A DNA stretch of 58,052 nt from Clostridium sp. (GCA_029851835.1 JARKVD010000010.1:1-58052), one strand, 5' to 3'. Counted from the first letter of the stretch, positions 20,005-29,445 are shown. Program-made: numbers and translations. Notes: generated by a model not told the origin, from the letters alone.

Positions 20005-22407
20005 TCAAGCACTATACACTTTTGATACCATTACAGTCATATCATCCTTTACCTTATTATTTCCACTCTCCTTAGCAATTTTCACTATTCCCTTAGCAAT
20101 TTCCTCTGGACTTAAATCATCATTCCTACACAAATAATCTAATATCCAATCAACCTTACCTCTATCTTCTTCATCGTTATCAATAACACCATCCGATAAC
20201 ATTACAATCAAATCTCCAGCTTTAACCTTCTTATTATAGATCTCAATATCTGCTTCATCTAATACTCCTATAGGTAAACTTCTTGATTTAACAATATCTA
20301 TAGTGTCTCCACTTTGAATAATGCTAGCTACAGCTCCAACCTTTATGAAATCTACATCTCCACTATATAAATTTATAGCACTAAGATCCACCGTGGAAAA
20401 CTTTTCCTCCTCCGAAAATTTTAAACTCATTATGGAATTAACAGTATTTATAGCTGTTATTCTGCTAAATCCAGCAGAAGTAAAGTTCCCTATCAAGTCT
20501 ACAACAGCTCTACTTTCTCTTCCAGCTTGTGGACCAGATCCCATTCCATCACTTAAAACCATCATATAGCTTCCATCTATGCACTCTCCAAAATCAAAAT
20601 TATCTCCATAAATTGATTGACCATCTTTACATGCACGAGCTACACTTGTTTTAATATTAAATTTAGGCACTTCACAAAATCTAGCAGTACACTTCTTCGT
20701 GTTAGGATCAATTCTACACCCGTTCTCTCTTAACTTCATAGGATGCTCTACACATTCATTTATTAGTGGTAGCATCTTCTTTGCACATAGGTTTCTTCCA
20801 TTACACGAATCACTTACTATTTGCATATCAAGTCTATTAAATTTATCTTTTATTACAAAAATATCATCCACTTCTATGTCATACTTTTCAAATATTCTTT
20901 CTAGCTTTTTCTCAACCCCCTTATCTTCATTGAAGTCTGCTGAAAATTCATCCATAATTTCATCTACAGAGTTTGCCATGTTATTAAACTGATTAGCTAT
21001 CAACTCCCTCCCCTCCGCTAATCTACTTCTCCACATTTCATTAATAACAAATTTATTTATAACATCTTCCGTATTTCTGATTAATGCACCCTTCTTCATA
21101 CACTTCTTTTCTAAAGCAATCGGAAATACCGATGATCCATTTTGAGCATTTTCAATTAAATCTTCAAATGCCTTATAGGTGTTGACCATCTCCCTGCCCC
21201 AGCAAATTGTGCATATATCACAGGTGTTACATACCCTATTAGCCAAATTTTCAACTAACCCACTACTCTTAGTATTCATATCAAGCTTATCATTATCTGC
21301 TAAGTTTGTAAGGGTAGAAGACATATTTACTAATACTTGAGAAAACTTGTCCAATCTTTCTGTAAATATATTTTTCACTTTATTTATATAACCTTCTTCA
21401 TACACTTGACTTTTCTTTTCAATATCCATCTCATTAGATACAACTTCATAAATATAACTTGGTATCACCAAAAATATCAGTGTAGCCACAAGCCCTTCAG
21501 CAAGAATAAAATTATCTATTCCTATAGGCATATAAGTTGTGATATAAAATTTGATTATGCAGAATATAATAAACGAAGCAACTGCAGAAATTAATTTGCC
21601 ACCTTCTCTAAATATTCCTGAAATCAGACCACACAATCCAAGTAATGTAGCATAAGCAAATATATTATTGTTTGACATACCAACCAATACACCCATAGCA
21701 ACACCTGCTGTAGACCCAATACTAACCCCACAGATATAACCAATAATAATTATAGATGCCACACTTAAAATTGGTGTTAATGATATATTAAAGATTTCCA
21801 CATTCCAAGTCCCCGATATAACCAAAGCTACCAATGTACTCATTGCAACTATCTCTTCATTAGAAAATAAATGTCTCGTTTTTATCTTTCTCACATTACT
21901 TAAGCTATACTCTAATATTAAATAAACTGGAATTATACCAATTAATTCTATAACTGCATTTCCTAAGGCAATACCCGCGGTATTATCACTCATAACCATC
22001 ACATAACCGCACACAATTATTACTGTGGCTGTAAGCATCATAAATTTGTGCAGCTCTTTTTTAAAAAAATTGCTCATAACTAAATATATAACTACTAAAG
22101 TTGCCACCACACTTATATATAGTATGGCATTGCTTAAGTATCCACTTATCGTTACATACCCAAGAATAGATCCAATTCCAGATATAAGAGATAACTTGCT
22201 ATCACCATATAACAACATAGTTAAGACAAATGCTACTCCAAAGGGTGCTGATTTATTTATCATTATAACTCTGCTAATAAGCATAGCCGTCAAAAACAAA
22301 GTTGAGCTCTCCAAGATAAACCGCATCCTCTGACTCTTTCTATCCTTGGTAGCAACCATATTACTCCTTATTCGTTCATAGGTTTTAATCTCTTCCCCAA
22401 ATTGCAT
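20005..22407 (-). CDS. spoIIE: Stage II sporulation protein E, serine phosphatase
   Basis: Membrane PP2C-type phosphatase that dephosphorylates SpoIIAA to activate sigma-F in the forespore and interacts with FtsZ at the asymmetric septum. 800 residues. About ten hydrophobic segments occupy roughly 30-320, then a coiled regulatory linker with CNTCDICTICWG-type cysteines, then the C-terminal phosphatase with SDGMGSGPQAGRES and VMLSDGVIDNDEED metal-site motifs. The start is placed at the seventh codon of the longest frame because GGAGGA is too close to the earlier ATG. Confidence 0.95.
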   Translation of the reverse strand: MQFGEEIKTYERIRSNMVATKDRKSQRMRFILESSTLFLTAMLISRVIMINKSAPFGVAFVLTMLLYGDSKLSLISGIGSILGYVTISGYLSNAILYISVVATLVVIYLVMSNFFKKELHKFMMLTATVIIVCGYVMVMSDNTAGIALGNAVIELIGIIPVYLILEYSLSNVRKIKTRHLFSNEEIVAMSTLVALVISGTWNVEIFNISLTPILSVASIIIIGYICGVSIGSTAGVAMGVLVGMSNNNIFAYATLLGLCGLISGIFREGGKLISAVASFIIFCIIKFYITTYMPIGIDNFILAEGLVATLIFLVIPSYIYEVVSNEMDIEKKSQVYEEGYINKVKNIFTERLDKFSQVLVNMSSTLTNLADNDKLDMNTKSSGLVENLANRVCNTCDICTICWGREMVNTYKAFEDLIENAQNGSSVFPIALEKKCMKKGALIRNTEDVINKFVINEMWRSRLAEGRELIANQFNNMANSVDEIMDEFSADFNEDKGVEKKLERIFEKYDIEVDDIFVIKDKFNRLDMQIVSDSCNGRNLCAKKMLPLINECVEHPMKLRENGCRIDPNTKKCTARFCEVPKFNIKTSVARACKDGQSIYGDNFDFGECIDGSYMMVLSDGMGSGPQAGRESRAVVDLIGNFTSAGFSRITAINTVNSIMSLKFSEEEKFSTVDLSAINLYSGDVDFIKVGAVASIIQSGDTIDIVKSRSLPIGVLDEADIEIYNKKVKAGDLIVMLSDGVIDNDEEDRGKVDWILDYLCRNDDLSPEEIAKGIVKIAKESGNNKVKDDMTVMVSKVYSA

Positions 22408-22550
22408 AATCATTTCCTCCGCCATATTTTATAAAGTTATTATAACAACTCCTTATGGAAATAATTGTAATTTGATATACTCTCTTTCAAAAAACTTTAC
22501 AACAATATTTACCAAAGTATTCACCCTTAATTTTTAATTTATCTCATAAA
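22408..22550 (-). promoter_or_regulatory. spoIIE upstream region
   Basis: Reading the minus strand, a perfect TATAAT (around 22439-22444) lies 20 bases after TTACAA. An over-long spacer is a known feature of Spo0A-activated sigma-A promoters such as B. subtilis spoIIE and spoIIG. I do not see a strong Spo0A box (TGTCGAA). A TTTTTTGAAAG stretch further upstream is the nearest candidate. Confidence 0.3.
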
Positions 22551-22580
22551 AAAACACAGTTGTAAAAATAACTGTGTTTT
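22551..22580 (-). terminator. Terminator between the tRNA pair and spoIIE
   Basis: 11-bp stem 22551-22561 with 22570-22580, T tract on the minus side (TTTTTTT). Also T-rich on the plus strand. Confidence 0.85.
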
Positions 22581-22695
22581 TTCCCTGTCTATTTACTACG
22601 ATTTTTTCACTTTTGTGTTAATGCCGACTTATCACATTGTCATGAACTATAAATAAAGAAAGTTTTATGATGAAAACTTTTATGATACTTTTATT
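22551..22695 (-). ncRNA. Candidate non-coding transcript upstream of spoIIE
   Basis: A possible promoter on the minus strand, TTGAAA (22725-22730), 17 bases, TATTCA (22702-22707), is followed by about 145 bases with no ORF. These end in a strong terminator (AAAACACAGTT/AACTGTGTTTT, 22551-22580). AAAGTTT..AAACTTT and CAC..GTG hairpins lie inside. The terminator has no gene to serve otherwise, since the tRNAs to the right have their own. Existence is inferred from the signal pair only. Confidence 0.35.
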
Positions 22696-22750
22696 GACTA
22701 TTGAATATAATGTAGTTTATTCTTTTTCAAAACACTTTTGATTAAAATAA

Positions 22751-22778
22751 AAACTCACAAACTTTCGTTTGTGAGTTT
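22751..22778 (-). terminator. Terminator of the tRNA-Leu/tRNA-fMet transcript
   Basis: Perfect 11-bp stem AAACTCACAAA/TTTGTGAGTTT around CTTTCG, directly after the tRNA-fMet CCA, with a T-rich minus-strand continuation. Confidence 0.9.
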
Positions 22779-22780
22779 TT

Positions 22781-22856
22781 TGGTTGCGAAGGCAGGACTT
22801 GAACCTGCGACCTTCGGGTTATGAGCCCGACGAGCTGCCAACTGCTCCACCTCGCG
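22781..22856 (-). tRNA. Initiator tRNA-fMet (CAT)
   Basis: Cloverleaf on the minus strand with anticodon CAT in GGGCTCATAACCC, whose three G-C pairs in the anticodon stem are initiator-specific. The C1-A72 mismatch (5' C, 3' A before CCA) is also diagnostic. CCA is encoded (22781-22783). Confidence 0.96.
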
Positions 22857-22861
22857 ATATT

Positions 22862-22950
22862 TGGTGCTTGAGACCGGAATCGAACCGGTACGGTGTTTAA
22901 CCACCGCAGGATTTTAAGTCCTGTGCGTCTGCCTGTTCCGCCACTCAAGC
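22862..22950 (-). tRNA. tRNA-Leu (TAA)
   Basis: 89-base class II tRNA with acceptor GCTTGAG/CTCAAGC, anticodon TAA in GACTTAAAATCC, a long variable arm (GCGGTGGTTAAACACCG) and encoded CCA. Five bases upstream of tRNA-fMet in the same transcript. A tRNA pair between yabR and spoIIE also occurs in B. subtilis. Confidence 0.96.
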
Positions 22951-23081
22951 TTAATTTTCTATCACTGTTCAGCGACAATACTTATTATATTGTATAAAGT
23001 TTATTATGTCAACACTATTTTTTCACTTTTTTATATGTAATATTTTATCAGTATATTAATGGAAAATAATCTACAAAAATA

Positions 23082-23109
23082 AAAAACAAGAGTGCCATGT
23101 AGCACTCTT
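23082..23109 (-). terminator. Terminator after the yabR-like gene
   Basis: AAGAGTGC/GCACTCTT stem (23088-23095 with 23102-23109), followed on the minus strand by GTTTTTTATTTTT. Confidence 0.88.
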
Positions 23110-23125
23110 AAAAATTTAGTATAAA

Positions 23126-23542
23126 CTAATTTGATCCTCTTCTACTATAGCCTCTGCCTTTACCACCATCCTGATGTTTCTTAAGATCTTGGAATCTCTC
23201 TTCACTATCCTTTAGAAACTTAGACATTCTATCTTCAAAACTTACTGAACTTGCAGCTTTAGCTTTCTCTTTCTGCCAATCTATTTCTACAGGTTTAAAA
23301 GATTTTTTTGGTGTTCCAGCTTGTTTTATGGATAAGCTCATCTTGCCATTTTCATCAACAGATATAACTTTAACTTTAACAACGTCATCTTCTTTTAAAT
23401 GATCACGTACATTCTTTACGAATACATCAGATACTTCTGATATATGTACAAGTCCTGTTTTCCCCTCCACTTCAACAAATGCACCAAAGTTTGTGATATT
23501 AACTACTTTACCTTCAATAATGCTTCCAGCCTTTAAGGTCAT
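23126..23542 (-). CDS. S1-domain RNA-binding protein (YabR-like)
   Basis: 138 residues. The N-terminal S1 domain (about 3-70: GSIIEGKVVNITNFGAFVEV, GLVHISEVSD, VKVISVDENGKMSLSIKQ) is followed by a basic, charged tail ending in KGRGYSRRGSN. B. subtilis YabR occupies the same position after divIC. The family is ribosome- or RNA-associated and its exact role is unclear. GGAGGG precedes the ATG. Confidence 0.88.
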   Translation of the reverse strand: MTLKAGSIIEGKVVNITNFGAFVEVEGKTGLVHISEVSDVFVKNVRDHLKEDDVVKVKVISVDENGKMSLSIKQAGTPKKSFKPVEIDWQKEKAKAASSVSFEDRMSKFLKDSEERFQDLKKHQDGGKGRGYSRRGSN

Positions 23543-23630
23543 ATTAAAAAGACCCTCCTTAAATTAATAATTTAAATATATATTATACTATATTTAATTT
23601 TAAATTAAAATATAGTAACTTACAATGTTA

Positions 23631-23897
23631 TTATTTGCTAGGTAAAACAGTTTGTTCTCCCTCTTTTATTAGTCCTAGCTTCTCTCTTGCTATCCTCTCA
23701 ATATAATCATCATCTTGAGAAAGTTTATATTCCTCTTGAAGCTTTTCATACTTTTCCTCAATAGCATTTAATTCCGCTGTATATTTTTGAATATCTTTAT
23801 GCTGTCTAAACATTATTATTTGCTGATTTACAAATATAAATCCAACATATAAAACTACAACTAAAAGAATTATCTTTTTAAAGTTGAACTTCTTCAT
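23631..23897 (-). CDS. divIC: Septum formation initiator, DivIC/FtsB-like
   Basis: 88 residues: basic N-terminus, one membrane segment (about 9-27), then a leucine/glutamate coiled coil (40-65) and the conserved DDDYIERIAREKLGLIKEGE block of the DivIC family. It acts with FtsL and DivIB in the divisome. Its place between yabQ and the S1 gene matches B. subtilis divIC. Confidence 0.92.
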   Translation of the reverse strand: MKKFNFKKIILLVVVLYVGFIFVNQQIIMFRQHKDIQKYTAELNAIEEKYEKLQEEYKLSQDDDYIERIAREKLGLIKEGEQTVLPSK

Positions 23898-24018
23898 ATT
23901 GATATCCCTTTCTTATATTTACGATACATAAACCGCACTTTACATTGGTATCACTGAAATACCTATAAATATATTGTAATTTGAATTTTTGTTTTCTTCA
24001 AGTATTAACATAATTATT

Positions 24019-24411
24019 TTATGCTTTTTTTCTTAATTTGTGAAAAACAATCCTTAAAGGGTAAAATAACCAATTAGAAATTATTCTTACAACTACAAGT
24101 ATAAACTCAATTACCCTACTCCAAATTAATATAACACGTCTACTCATAAGCTTAAAATATAAAATAATTCCTACACCATTATATACAAATACATTGAAAC
24201 TCATATATGCATAATTAGTATACATCATTAGTATGAATATTAATATTCCTGTTAGAATCCAAAAAAGTATGTCTTGAATTGCAGTAATTATTTTTCCTGG
24301 CTCTTCAAAACCTCTAATCACTCTATAAAAGTCATATAATACTCCTACTGCCATACCATTTATTAAAGAGAATATAAATAAGGTTATCTGTCTATTCATA
24401 TCAAATATCAT
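24019..24411 (-). CDS. yabQ: Spore cortex biosynthesis protein YabQ
   Basis: 130 residues with four hydrophobic segments (about 5-25, 42-64, 70-90 and 98-118). The N-terminal GMAVGVLYDFYRVIRG resembles YabQ. In B. subtilis YabQ is a mother-cell membrane protein needed for cortex synthesis, under sigma-E. Five bases after yabP with a weak ribosome-binding site, so translation is probably coupled. Confidence 0.88.
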   Translation of the reverse strand: MIFDMNRQITLFIFSLINGMAVGVLYDFYRVIRGFEEPGKIITAIQDILFWILTGILIFILMMYTNYAYMSFNVFVYNGVGIILYFKLMSRRVILIWSRVIEFILVVVRIISNWLFYPLRIVFHKLRKKA

Positions 24412-24416
24412 GCTAA

Positions 24417-24713
24417 TTACCTAAATACCTTTGATAGAATGCCATTTTGCTTTCTTGGCTTCTTTTCATCTGTAGTATAAACCACATAAGATACCCTTCC
24501 TGTAATCACAACATCACCATTTTGAACATCTAGCTTTGTCATCTTTAAATCTTCTCCACGAATATCCATATTCCCAAGCACTGTAATAAGCAATATTTGA
24601 TCTTCATTAAAACTAATAATTTCTGAAACTCCATTTAAAGTCATCTTTTTTCTATTTTCTAAGGTTAGAAAACTCTTGCCAGTTTCCATTGATATATCTT
24701 TATTTTGTTCCAT
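24417..24713 (-). CDS. yabP: Sporulation protein YabP
   Basis: 98 residues. LTLENRKKMTLNGVSEIISFNEDQILLITVLGNMDIRGEDL is split here only by wording: the L-x-x-R-x-x-x-x-x-G-V pattern and the NMDIRGEDL turn are the YabP/YqfC hallmarks. In B. subtilis it is mother-cell expressed under sigma-E. Upstream of yabQ and downstream of rqcP, as in Bacillus. Confidence 0.9.
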   Translation of the reverse strand: MEQNKDISMETGKSFLTLENRKKMTLNGVSEIISFNEDQILLITVLGNMDIRGEDLKMTKLDVQNGDVVITGRVSYVVYTTDEKKPRKQNGILSKVFR

Positions 24714-24789
24714 AAAATCCTCCTAAAAATAACTATGATTTTAGTTTTCTATAAAGATATATTCATTGGCTCCTAATTTATGCTATATT

Positions 24790-25050
24790 TTATTCTTTAT
24801 CTTCAACCCCACTTAAGATCTCATACATTCCCTTTGCATCTTCCTTAGTTACGTGTGAAGCAATATTAACTATCTTTGCCTTTAACAGTTGATTTGCAAA
24901 TTGAATCTCTATAATATCATCTTCCTTAACCGTTGTACTAGGCTTAGCAACCTTTCCATTTATAGAAACTCTTCCATTTTCACATACATCTTTTGCTACT
25001 GTTCTTCGTTTAATTATTCTTGAAACCTTAAGGTACTTATCTAATCTCAT
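24790..25050 (-). CDS. rqcP: RqcP, S4-domain ribosome quality-control factor (YabO)
   Basis: 86 residues: an S4 RNA-binding domain with [28 protein letters not shown]. RqcP (formerly YabO) stabilises the peptidyl-tRNA on stalled 50S subunits during RqcH-driven alanine tailing. The order hup-rqcP-yabP-yabQ supports the assignment over other Hsp15-like S4 proteins. Confidence 0.9.
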   Translation of the reverse strand: MRLDKYLKVSRIIKRRTVAKDVCENGRVSINGKVAKPSTTVKEDDIIEIQFANQLLKAKIVNIASHVTKEDAKGMYEILSGVEDKE

Positions 25051-25127
25051 GGATTCATCCCCTTTTCATTTCTACCGTGGCACATTAACCACATGTAATA
25101 TTTTTTTATTATTTATTTTATATATAA

Positions 25128-25151
25128 GAAAAAACCCAGATAAATCTAGGC
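25128..25151 (-). terminator. Terminator after the HU gene
   Basis: GCCTAGAT/ATCTGGGT stem (25134-25141 with 25144-25151, two G-U pairs), two-base loop, followed on the minus strand by TTTTTTCTT. It probably attenuates, rather than blocks, read-through into rqcP. Confidence 0.7.
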
Positions 25152-25164
25152 TTTTTCAAAAGAA

Positions 25165-25440
25165 CTATTTATTTACTCTATCTTTGAATTCTTTACCAAC
25201 TTTGAATACTGGCACTTTAGATGCTGGTATTTGGATTTCTTCCTTAGTTCTAGGATTTCTTCCAACTCTAGCTGCTCTTTCTCTTGTTTCAAATGTTCCA
25301 AATCCAACTAATTGAACTTTTTCTCCACTTTCAAGAGTTTCTTCAACAGCCTCTATGAATGCTTTTAAAGCTACCTCATTATCTTTTTTTGTTAGTCCTG
25401 ATTTCTCAGCCATTTTTGCGATTAATTCTGATTTGTTCAC
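25165..25440 (-). CDS. hup: DNA-binding protein HU
   Basis: 91-residue histone-like protein with the classic [23 protein letters not shown] arm region and [11 protein letters not shown] end (quoted in parts). It bends and compacts DNA as a dimer. The start codon is GTG, preceded by AAGGAGG. It lies between mazG and rqcP, a common clostridial variant of the yab cluster. Confidence 0.96.
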   Translation of the reverse strand: MNKSELIAKMAEKSGLTKKDNEVALKAFIEAVEETLESGEKVQLVGFGTFETRERAARVGRNPRTKEEIQIPASKVPVFKVGKEFKDRVNK

Positions 25441-25568
25441 AATAGTACCTCCTTAAATGATAACTCCATATAATTATAATTATATGAAACATTACTTACA
25501 ATATTATTCTTATAAATTTTCCGAAATCCTTCTTTTTTTTGTAGAAAAATTTATGCTTTTGCAGAAAA

Positions 25569-27014
25569 TTATCTTTTTTTCGCCTCATCCCACAAAGCAT
25601 CCATCTCTTCAAGGGTCATGGATTTCATACTAAGGCCTTTTCGAATTCCAGATTCTTCTATAAATTGAAAGCGTTTTATAAATTTATCTATAGTATAATT
25701 TACTGCAAATTCTGGGTCAATGTCAAGAAGTCTTGCAATATTTACTGTAGCAAAGATCAAATCTCCCACTTCCTCCTGTATTCTTGACACATCTCCGCCT
25801 TTATATACATCTTTTATTTCTTGAAGTTCCTCAAGGACCTTTTCCATGGCAGGTTCTACATCATTCCAATCAAAACCAACCTTTCCTGCCTTTCTTTGAA
25901 CCTTTTCAGCTCTCATAAGTCCTGGAAGACATCTTGGAACATGTTTAAGCTCATCAGTGTAAGTTTCCATGCTCTTCTCTTTCTTCTTGATATCATCCCA
26001 GTTATCTAAAATCTCTTTACTACTACTCACTTTTACATCTGAGAATATATGTGGATGCCTTGATATCATTTTGTTTGTTACGCATTCAACTATATCATTA
26101 ATATTGAAGTATCCATCTTCTTTCCCAATCTGAGCATGGAATACAACCTGTAAAAGTACATCTCCAAGCTCTTCAATTAACTTCTCATCATCTTCTTCAT
26201 CTATAGCTTCTATAACCTCATAACACTCTTCAATTAAGTATTTCCTTAAACTTTCATGAGTCTGCTCTAGATCCCACATACATCCGTCTTCACCTCTAAG
26301 AGTTTCCATTACCTTAAGTAAATCTTGAAAATCCTTAGTTTCATCAGGTTTCTTTGGAATATATATTGAGGTTAAATAATCTATATCATCCTGTCTATCT
26401 AAGTCATATAATTTAATCGTTCTTATGCTTTCTAATCCTTCAACTCCAGCAGCTCTAACAAATATAATATCTGTATCATCCTTATAATATTCACATAAAG
26501 CAAGCTTTGTTTCAGAGGCTATGAATTTATTATACACCTGAGTGATAACCATTCCAATTCTTTTATCCATAATCTGCTCTCTTATATCAAAAGCATCAAC
26601 TATCTTAACACCTTCAATTGGATCTAGTTTTAAGCTCTCTATAACAGCATCAATGAAGCTTACAGAAGGCATCAACTTGCTTTCTATACCTTTTTCTTCA
26701 CAAAGATTTAGAAGCAGTGTTACTGACTTCTCTGCCACTAACGGATGGCCAGGCACAGCGTAAACTAAGTCTCCTTTTTCTTCATGGATCTTTATTAATT
26801 CTTCCGCTATCGCTTTATATATGTCGTCAAAACTATCATATTTCTCATAAAACTTATCACAGGTTTCAAATTTAACACCTAATGATTTTAAATAATCTAT
26901 ATTGGGATGTTTTTCAGTTCTAAAATATATGTTTGAATTGTTTTTTAATACATCAAGTACACCTATAGTTAATGCATTCTTAGACCCTGGTCCAAGGCCA
27001 ACCACTGTAATCAT
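25569..27014 (-). CDS. mazG: Bifunctional tetrapyrrole-methylase-like / MazG nucleotide pyrophosphohydrolase (YabN)
   Basis: 481 residues. The N-terminal domain (about 1-215) is of the SAM-dependent tetrapyrrole methylase fold (ITVVGLGPGSKNALTIGV, YAVPGHPLVAEKSV). The C-terminal MazG domain (about 225-480) contains two EExxE..EExxD-type metal-binding helices (ECYEVIEAIDEEDDEKLIEELGD and EEVGDLIFATVNIARLL). MazG hydrolyses NTPs including damaged ones. The role of the methylase half is unknown in the family. Next to the yabM-like gene as in Bacillus. Confidence 0.94.
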   Translation of the reverse strand: MITVVGLGPGSKNALTIGVLDVLKNNSNIYFRTEKHPNIDYLKSLGVKFETCDKFYEKYDSFDDIYKAIAEELIKIHEEKGDLVYAVPGHPLVAEKSVTLLLNLCEEKGIESKLMPSVSFIDAVIESLKLDPIEGVKIVDAFDIREQIMDKRIGMVITQVYNKFIASETKLALCEYYKDDTDIIFVRAAGVEGLESIRTIKLYDLDRQDDIDYLTSIYIPKKPDETKDFQDLLKVMETLRGEDGCMWDLEQTHESLRKYLIEECYEVIEAIDEEDDEKLIEELGDVLLQVVFHAQIGKEDGYFNINDIVECVTNKMISRHPHIFSDVKVSSSKEILDNWDDIKKKEKSMETYTDELKHVPRCLPGLMRAEKVQRKAGKVGFDWNDVEPAMEKVLEELQEIKDVYKGGDVSRIQEEVGDLIFATVNIARLLDIDPEFAVNYTIDKFIKRFQFIEESGIRKGLSMKSMTLEEMDALWDEAKKR

Positions 27015-27031
27015 TTGAATCTACTCCTCTT

Positions 27032-28567
27032 TTAGTTTCTATTAAGTTTACCCATTACATCTTCAATCGTAAATACTCTAAATAAAATTGCTAAGATGCC
27101 AAAGATTATAACGCCCACGAAAACCGCTAATATACAAGATATTCCGTTACTCATTGTATAATTATAGACATTATTATAAATAAAAACAACCGCAATTATC
27201 ATAATTAAAGATATCATTAATGGCTTAATAACTATCTCGTTGAAACTCAACTTAATCCTTAGCAGCCTTTTAACTTCAATCATGTTTAATATGGCTGTAA
27301 CCGCATAACCAACTATACTACCTATAATAGCACCAAATATATTAAACTGTGGATTTGCAACTAATAAATAAGTTATTACAACTTTAAATATACACCCAAC
27401 CCCTAAATAATATACTGGTGTCATATACTTGCCACAGCTTTGTAAAATTGATGTAGTGGTTTGAGTAATTATTATGAGAGGAAGAGTTAAGGATAACAAT
27501 TTTAATATCTCATGGCCACCTATATCTCCTACAAATACTAGTCCCATTACTGGCCTAGCTAGAAAGAATAATCCTAAAAAGCTTGGAATTCCTATTACAA
27601 AAGAAAGCTTAAATACCATATTAACTCTCCGCTCTAATTCATGCCTGTTTTTTAGTGCATAAACCTCTGATATTATAGGTACCAAAGAAGCACATAATGC
27701 CATTGACAAAGCTAATGGTACATTCTGAATAGTCATTGCCTTTCCAGTAAACTGACCATACAAGGTTGCACTTTCCGCAGTAGTAAAACCAGCCATTAAA
27801 AGCCTTTGGGGTACTATAATTGAATCTATAAGAGACATTATTGTTCCAACTGCAGCCCCAACCGAAATAGGCAATGCAGCATCTAATATCATACCAGTAA
27901 CCCTTCGGTCTTTTTTCCCTACCTGCTTTGGGAAAGCTCTTTTAACGCTGAAGTATTTTATGACTAAATATATACTTCCAATAATCCCACCTGCAACAGT
28001 TCCAAAAGCGGCCCCTGCTGCAGCATAAGCAATCCCCTTAGGTAAAAGCAAGTACGCAAATAAAACTCCAAATATTACCCTTCCGAACTGCTCTAACACC
28101 TGCGATACCGCAGTTCCGTTCATGTTCTGCATTCCTTGAAAATATCCTTTAAATGTACACATAATACACACAAATATAGGCCCAAGGGAAATAACCATAA
28201 ATGAATTATATGAATTAACATCCCACTTTAAAATGCTAATTATCTGCTGGCCAAAATAAACCATCAAAAAAGATGCCACAGCCCCCAGAGGAATCATAAT
28301 TTTCAAAGTTTGGCTTAATACACTTTTAACTGCATGTACATCTTTTTTGGCATTAAATTCCGAAATTAATTTTGACATGGCTATTGGTACACCTGATGCT
28401 ATTGCAACGAATGTCATATATAAGGGGTAGGACATTTGATAATAACCCATACCTTCATCTCCAATTAACTGCTGTATTGGTATTCTAAAAAATAACCCTA
28501 AAAATCTAGCAAAAATCGTTGCTAATCCTAATATCATAGTTCCTTTTAATAACGATTGTTTTTTCAT
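27032..28567 (-). CDS. Polysaccharide/lipid flippase of the SpoVB/MurJ (MATE-like) family
   Basis: 511 residues with about 14 hydrophobic helices and the MVF/SpoVB pattern (GTMILGLATIFARFLGLFFRIPI near the start, GDEGMGYYQMSYPLY). It occupies the yabM position between mazG and spoVT. Family members flip lipid-linked wall or exopolysaccharide precursors. A specific spoVB identity cannot be told from paralogues by sequence alone. Confidence 0.88.
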   Translation of the reverse strand: MKKQSLLKGTMILGLATIFARFLGLFFRIPIQQLIGDEGMGYYQMSYPLYMTFVAIASGVPIAMSKLISEFNAKKDVHAVKSVLSQTLKIMIPLGAVASFLMVYFGQQIISILKWDVNSYNSFMVISLGPIFVCIMCTFKGYFQGMQNMNGTAVSQVLEQFGRVIFGVLFAYLLLPKGIAYAAAGAAFGTVAGGIIGSIYLVIKYFSVKRAFPKQVGKKDRRVTGMILDAALPISVGAAVGTIMSLIDSIIVPQRLLMAGFTTAESATLYGQFTGKAMTIQNVPLALSMALCASLVPIISEVYALKNRHELERRVNMVFKLSFVIGIPSFLGLFFLARPVMGLVFVGDIGGHEILKLLSLTLPLIIITQTTTSILQSCGKYMTPVYYLGVGCIFKVVITYLLVANPQFNIFGAIIGSIVGYAVTAILNMIEVKRLLRIKLSFNEIVIKPLMISLIMIIAVVFIYNNVYNYTMSNGISCILAVFVGVIIFGILAILFRVFTIEDVMGKLNRN

Positions 28568-28654
28568 ATTTCCTCCTTAAAACACTTAGTATAATAATAA
28601 GTATTTTAAGGTGGAACATTTTAGTACCTTTGCATATAATAATCAACACAATAA

Positions 28655-28682
28655 AAAATCACACATCTTTCTGTGTGATTTT
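28655..28682 (-). terminator. Terminator of spoVT
   Basis: AAAATCACACA/TGTGTGATTTT stem around TCTTTC, T-rich on both strands. It lies 70 bases past the spoVT stop. Confidence 0.9.
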
Positions 28683-28752
28683 TTATTATATTTTAGTTAT
28701 TAACATAATCTATGTTTCAACTTCTCCAAATAAAATAAATAAAATTCCAAAA

Positions 28753-29301
28753 CTATTGTTCCATTTGTTTTCCAAGGAACGCTGCTGCTGTTTCAGCTAG
28801 TTTTAATTCCATTTCACCAAACTTAACTTCATCTTTTGATGTAATGATAACTGCCCCAACTGTGTCACCTTCAGCGATAATAGGAGCTACAACCTGCGCT
28901 TTGTATTCTGTACTGTCTTCTCCTTCACATATGGGAATAATCGCTTGTGCTGTTTTATCAAGATTTACAGATTTGCGCATTTCCATAATTTTATCTACTT
29001 CATTGCTTATTTTCTTATCAACATATTCTTTTTTAGAACCACCACTTACAGATATAATGGAATCTTTATCACATATCATTACAATATGACCTATTGTTTG
29101 ATGCAGAGCCTCACTGTACTCTCTAGAAAACTCACTTAACTCTTCAATTGGAGAATATTTTTTTAATATAACCCCACCATCTCTATCTGTAAAAATTTCT
29201 AATGGGTCTCCTTCTCTAATCCTCAAAGTTCTTCTAATCTCTTTCGGTATAACAACACGACCAAGATCATCTATTCTTCTAACTATACCAGTTGCCTTCA
29301 T
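28753..29301 (-). CDS. spoVT: Stage V sporulation protein T, transcriptional regulator
   Basis: 182 residues: N-terminal AbrB-type swapped-hairpin DNA-binding domain (about 1-50, MKATGIVRRIDDLGRVVIPKE, GDPLEIF) and C-terminal GAF domain (about 56-180). It modulates sigma-G-dependent genes in the forespore. In Clostridia it is essential for spore maturation. GGAGG precedes the ATG. Monocistronic. Confidence 0.96.
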   Translation of the reverse strand: MKATGIVRRIDDLGRVVIPKEIRRTLRIREGDPLEIFTDRDGGVILKKYSPIEELSEFSREYSEALHQTIGHIVMICDKDSIISVSGGSKKEYVDKKISNEVDKIMEMRKSVNLDKTAQAIIPICEGEDSTEYKAQVVAPIIAEGDTVGAVIITSKDEVKFGEMELKLAETAAAFLGKQMEQ

Positions 29302-29351
29302 TAGTTTATTTGCCTCCTTTGAAATTCCTCAAATTAATGTATTAATGCTAT

Positions 29352-29380
29352 TATTATCCTTCTTAGCGTAAATTTTATGC
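29352..29380 (-). promoter_or_regulatory. Possible sigma-G/F-type promoter of spoVT
   Basis: GCATA (29376-29380), 17 bases, GATAATA (29352-29358) on the minus strand, about 50 bases upstream of spoVT. It resembles the GNATR / CATNNTA pattern expected for this sigma-G-dependent gene, but the -10 matches only in part. Confidence 0.35.
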
Positions 29381-29410
29381 ACCCTAGAAAATTTTTCATT
29401 AAAAATTTGT

Positions 29411-29445
29411 ATAAAAAAGGAACCAACAATTTAATATTGGTTCCT
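29411..29445 (-). terminator. Terminator of prsA
   Basis: AGGAACCAA/TTGGTTCCT stem (29418-29426 with 29437-29445) followed on the minus strand by TTTTTTAT. Confidence 0.9.

Noticed and set aside
22742..22978. 78-codon minus-strand open frame
   Set aside because: It runs through both tRNA genes and their terminator; the peptide is a translation of tRNA sequence.
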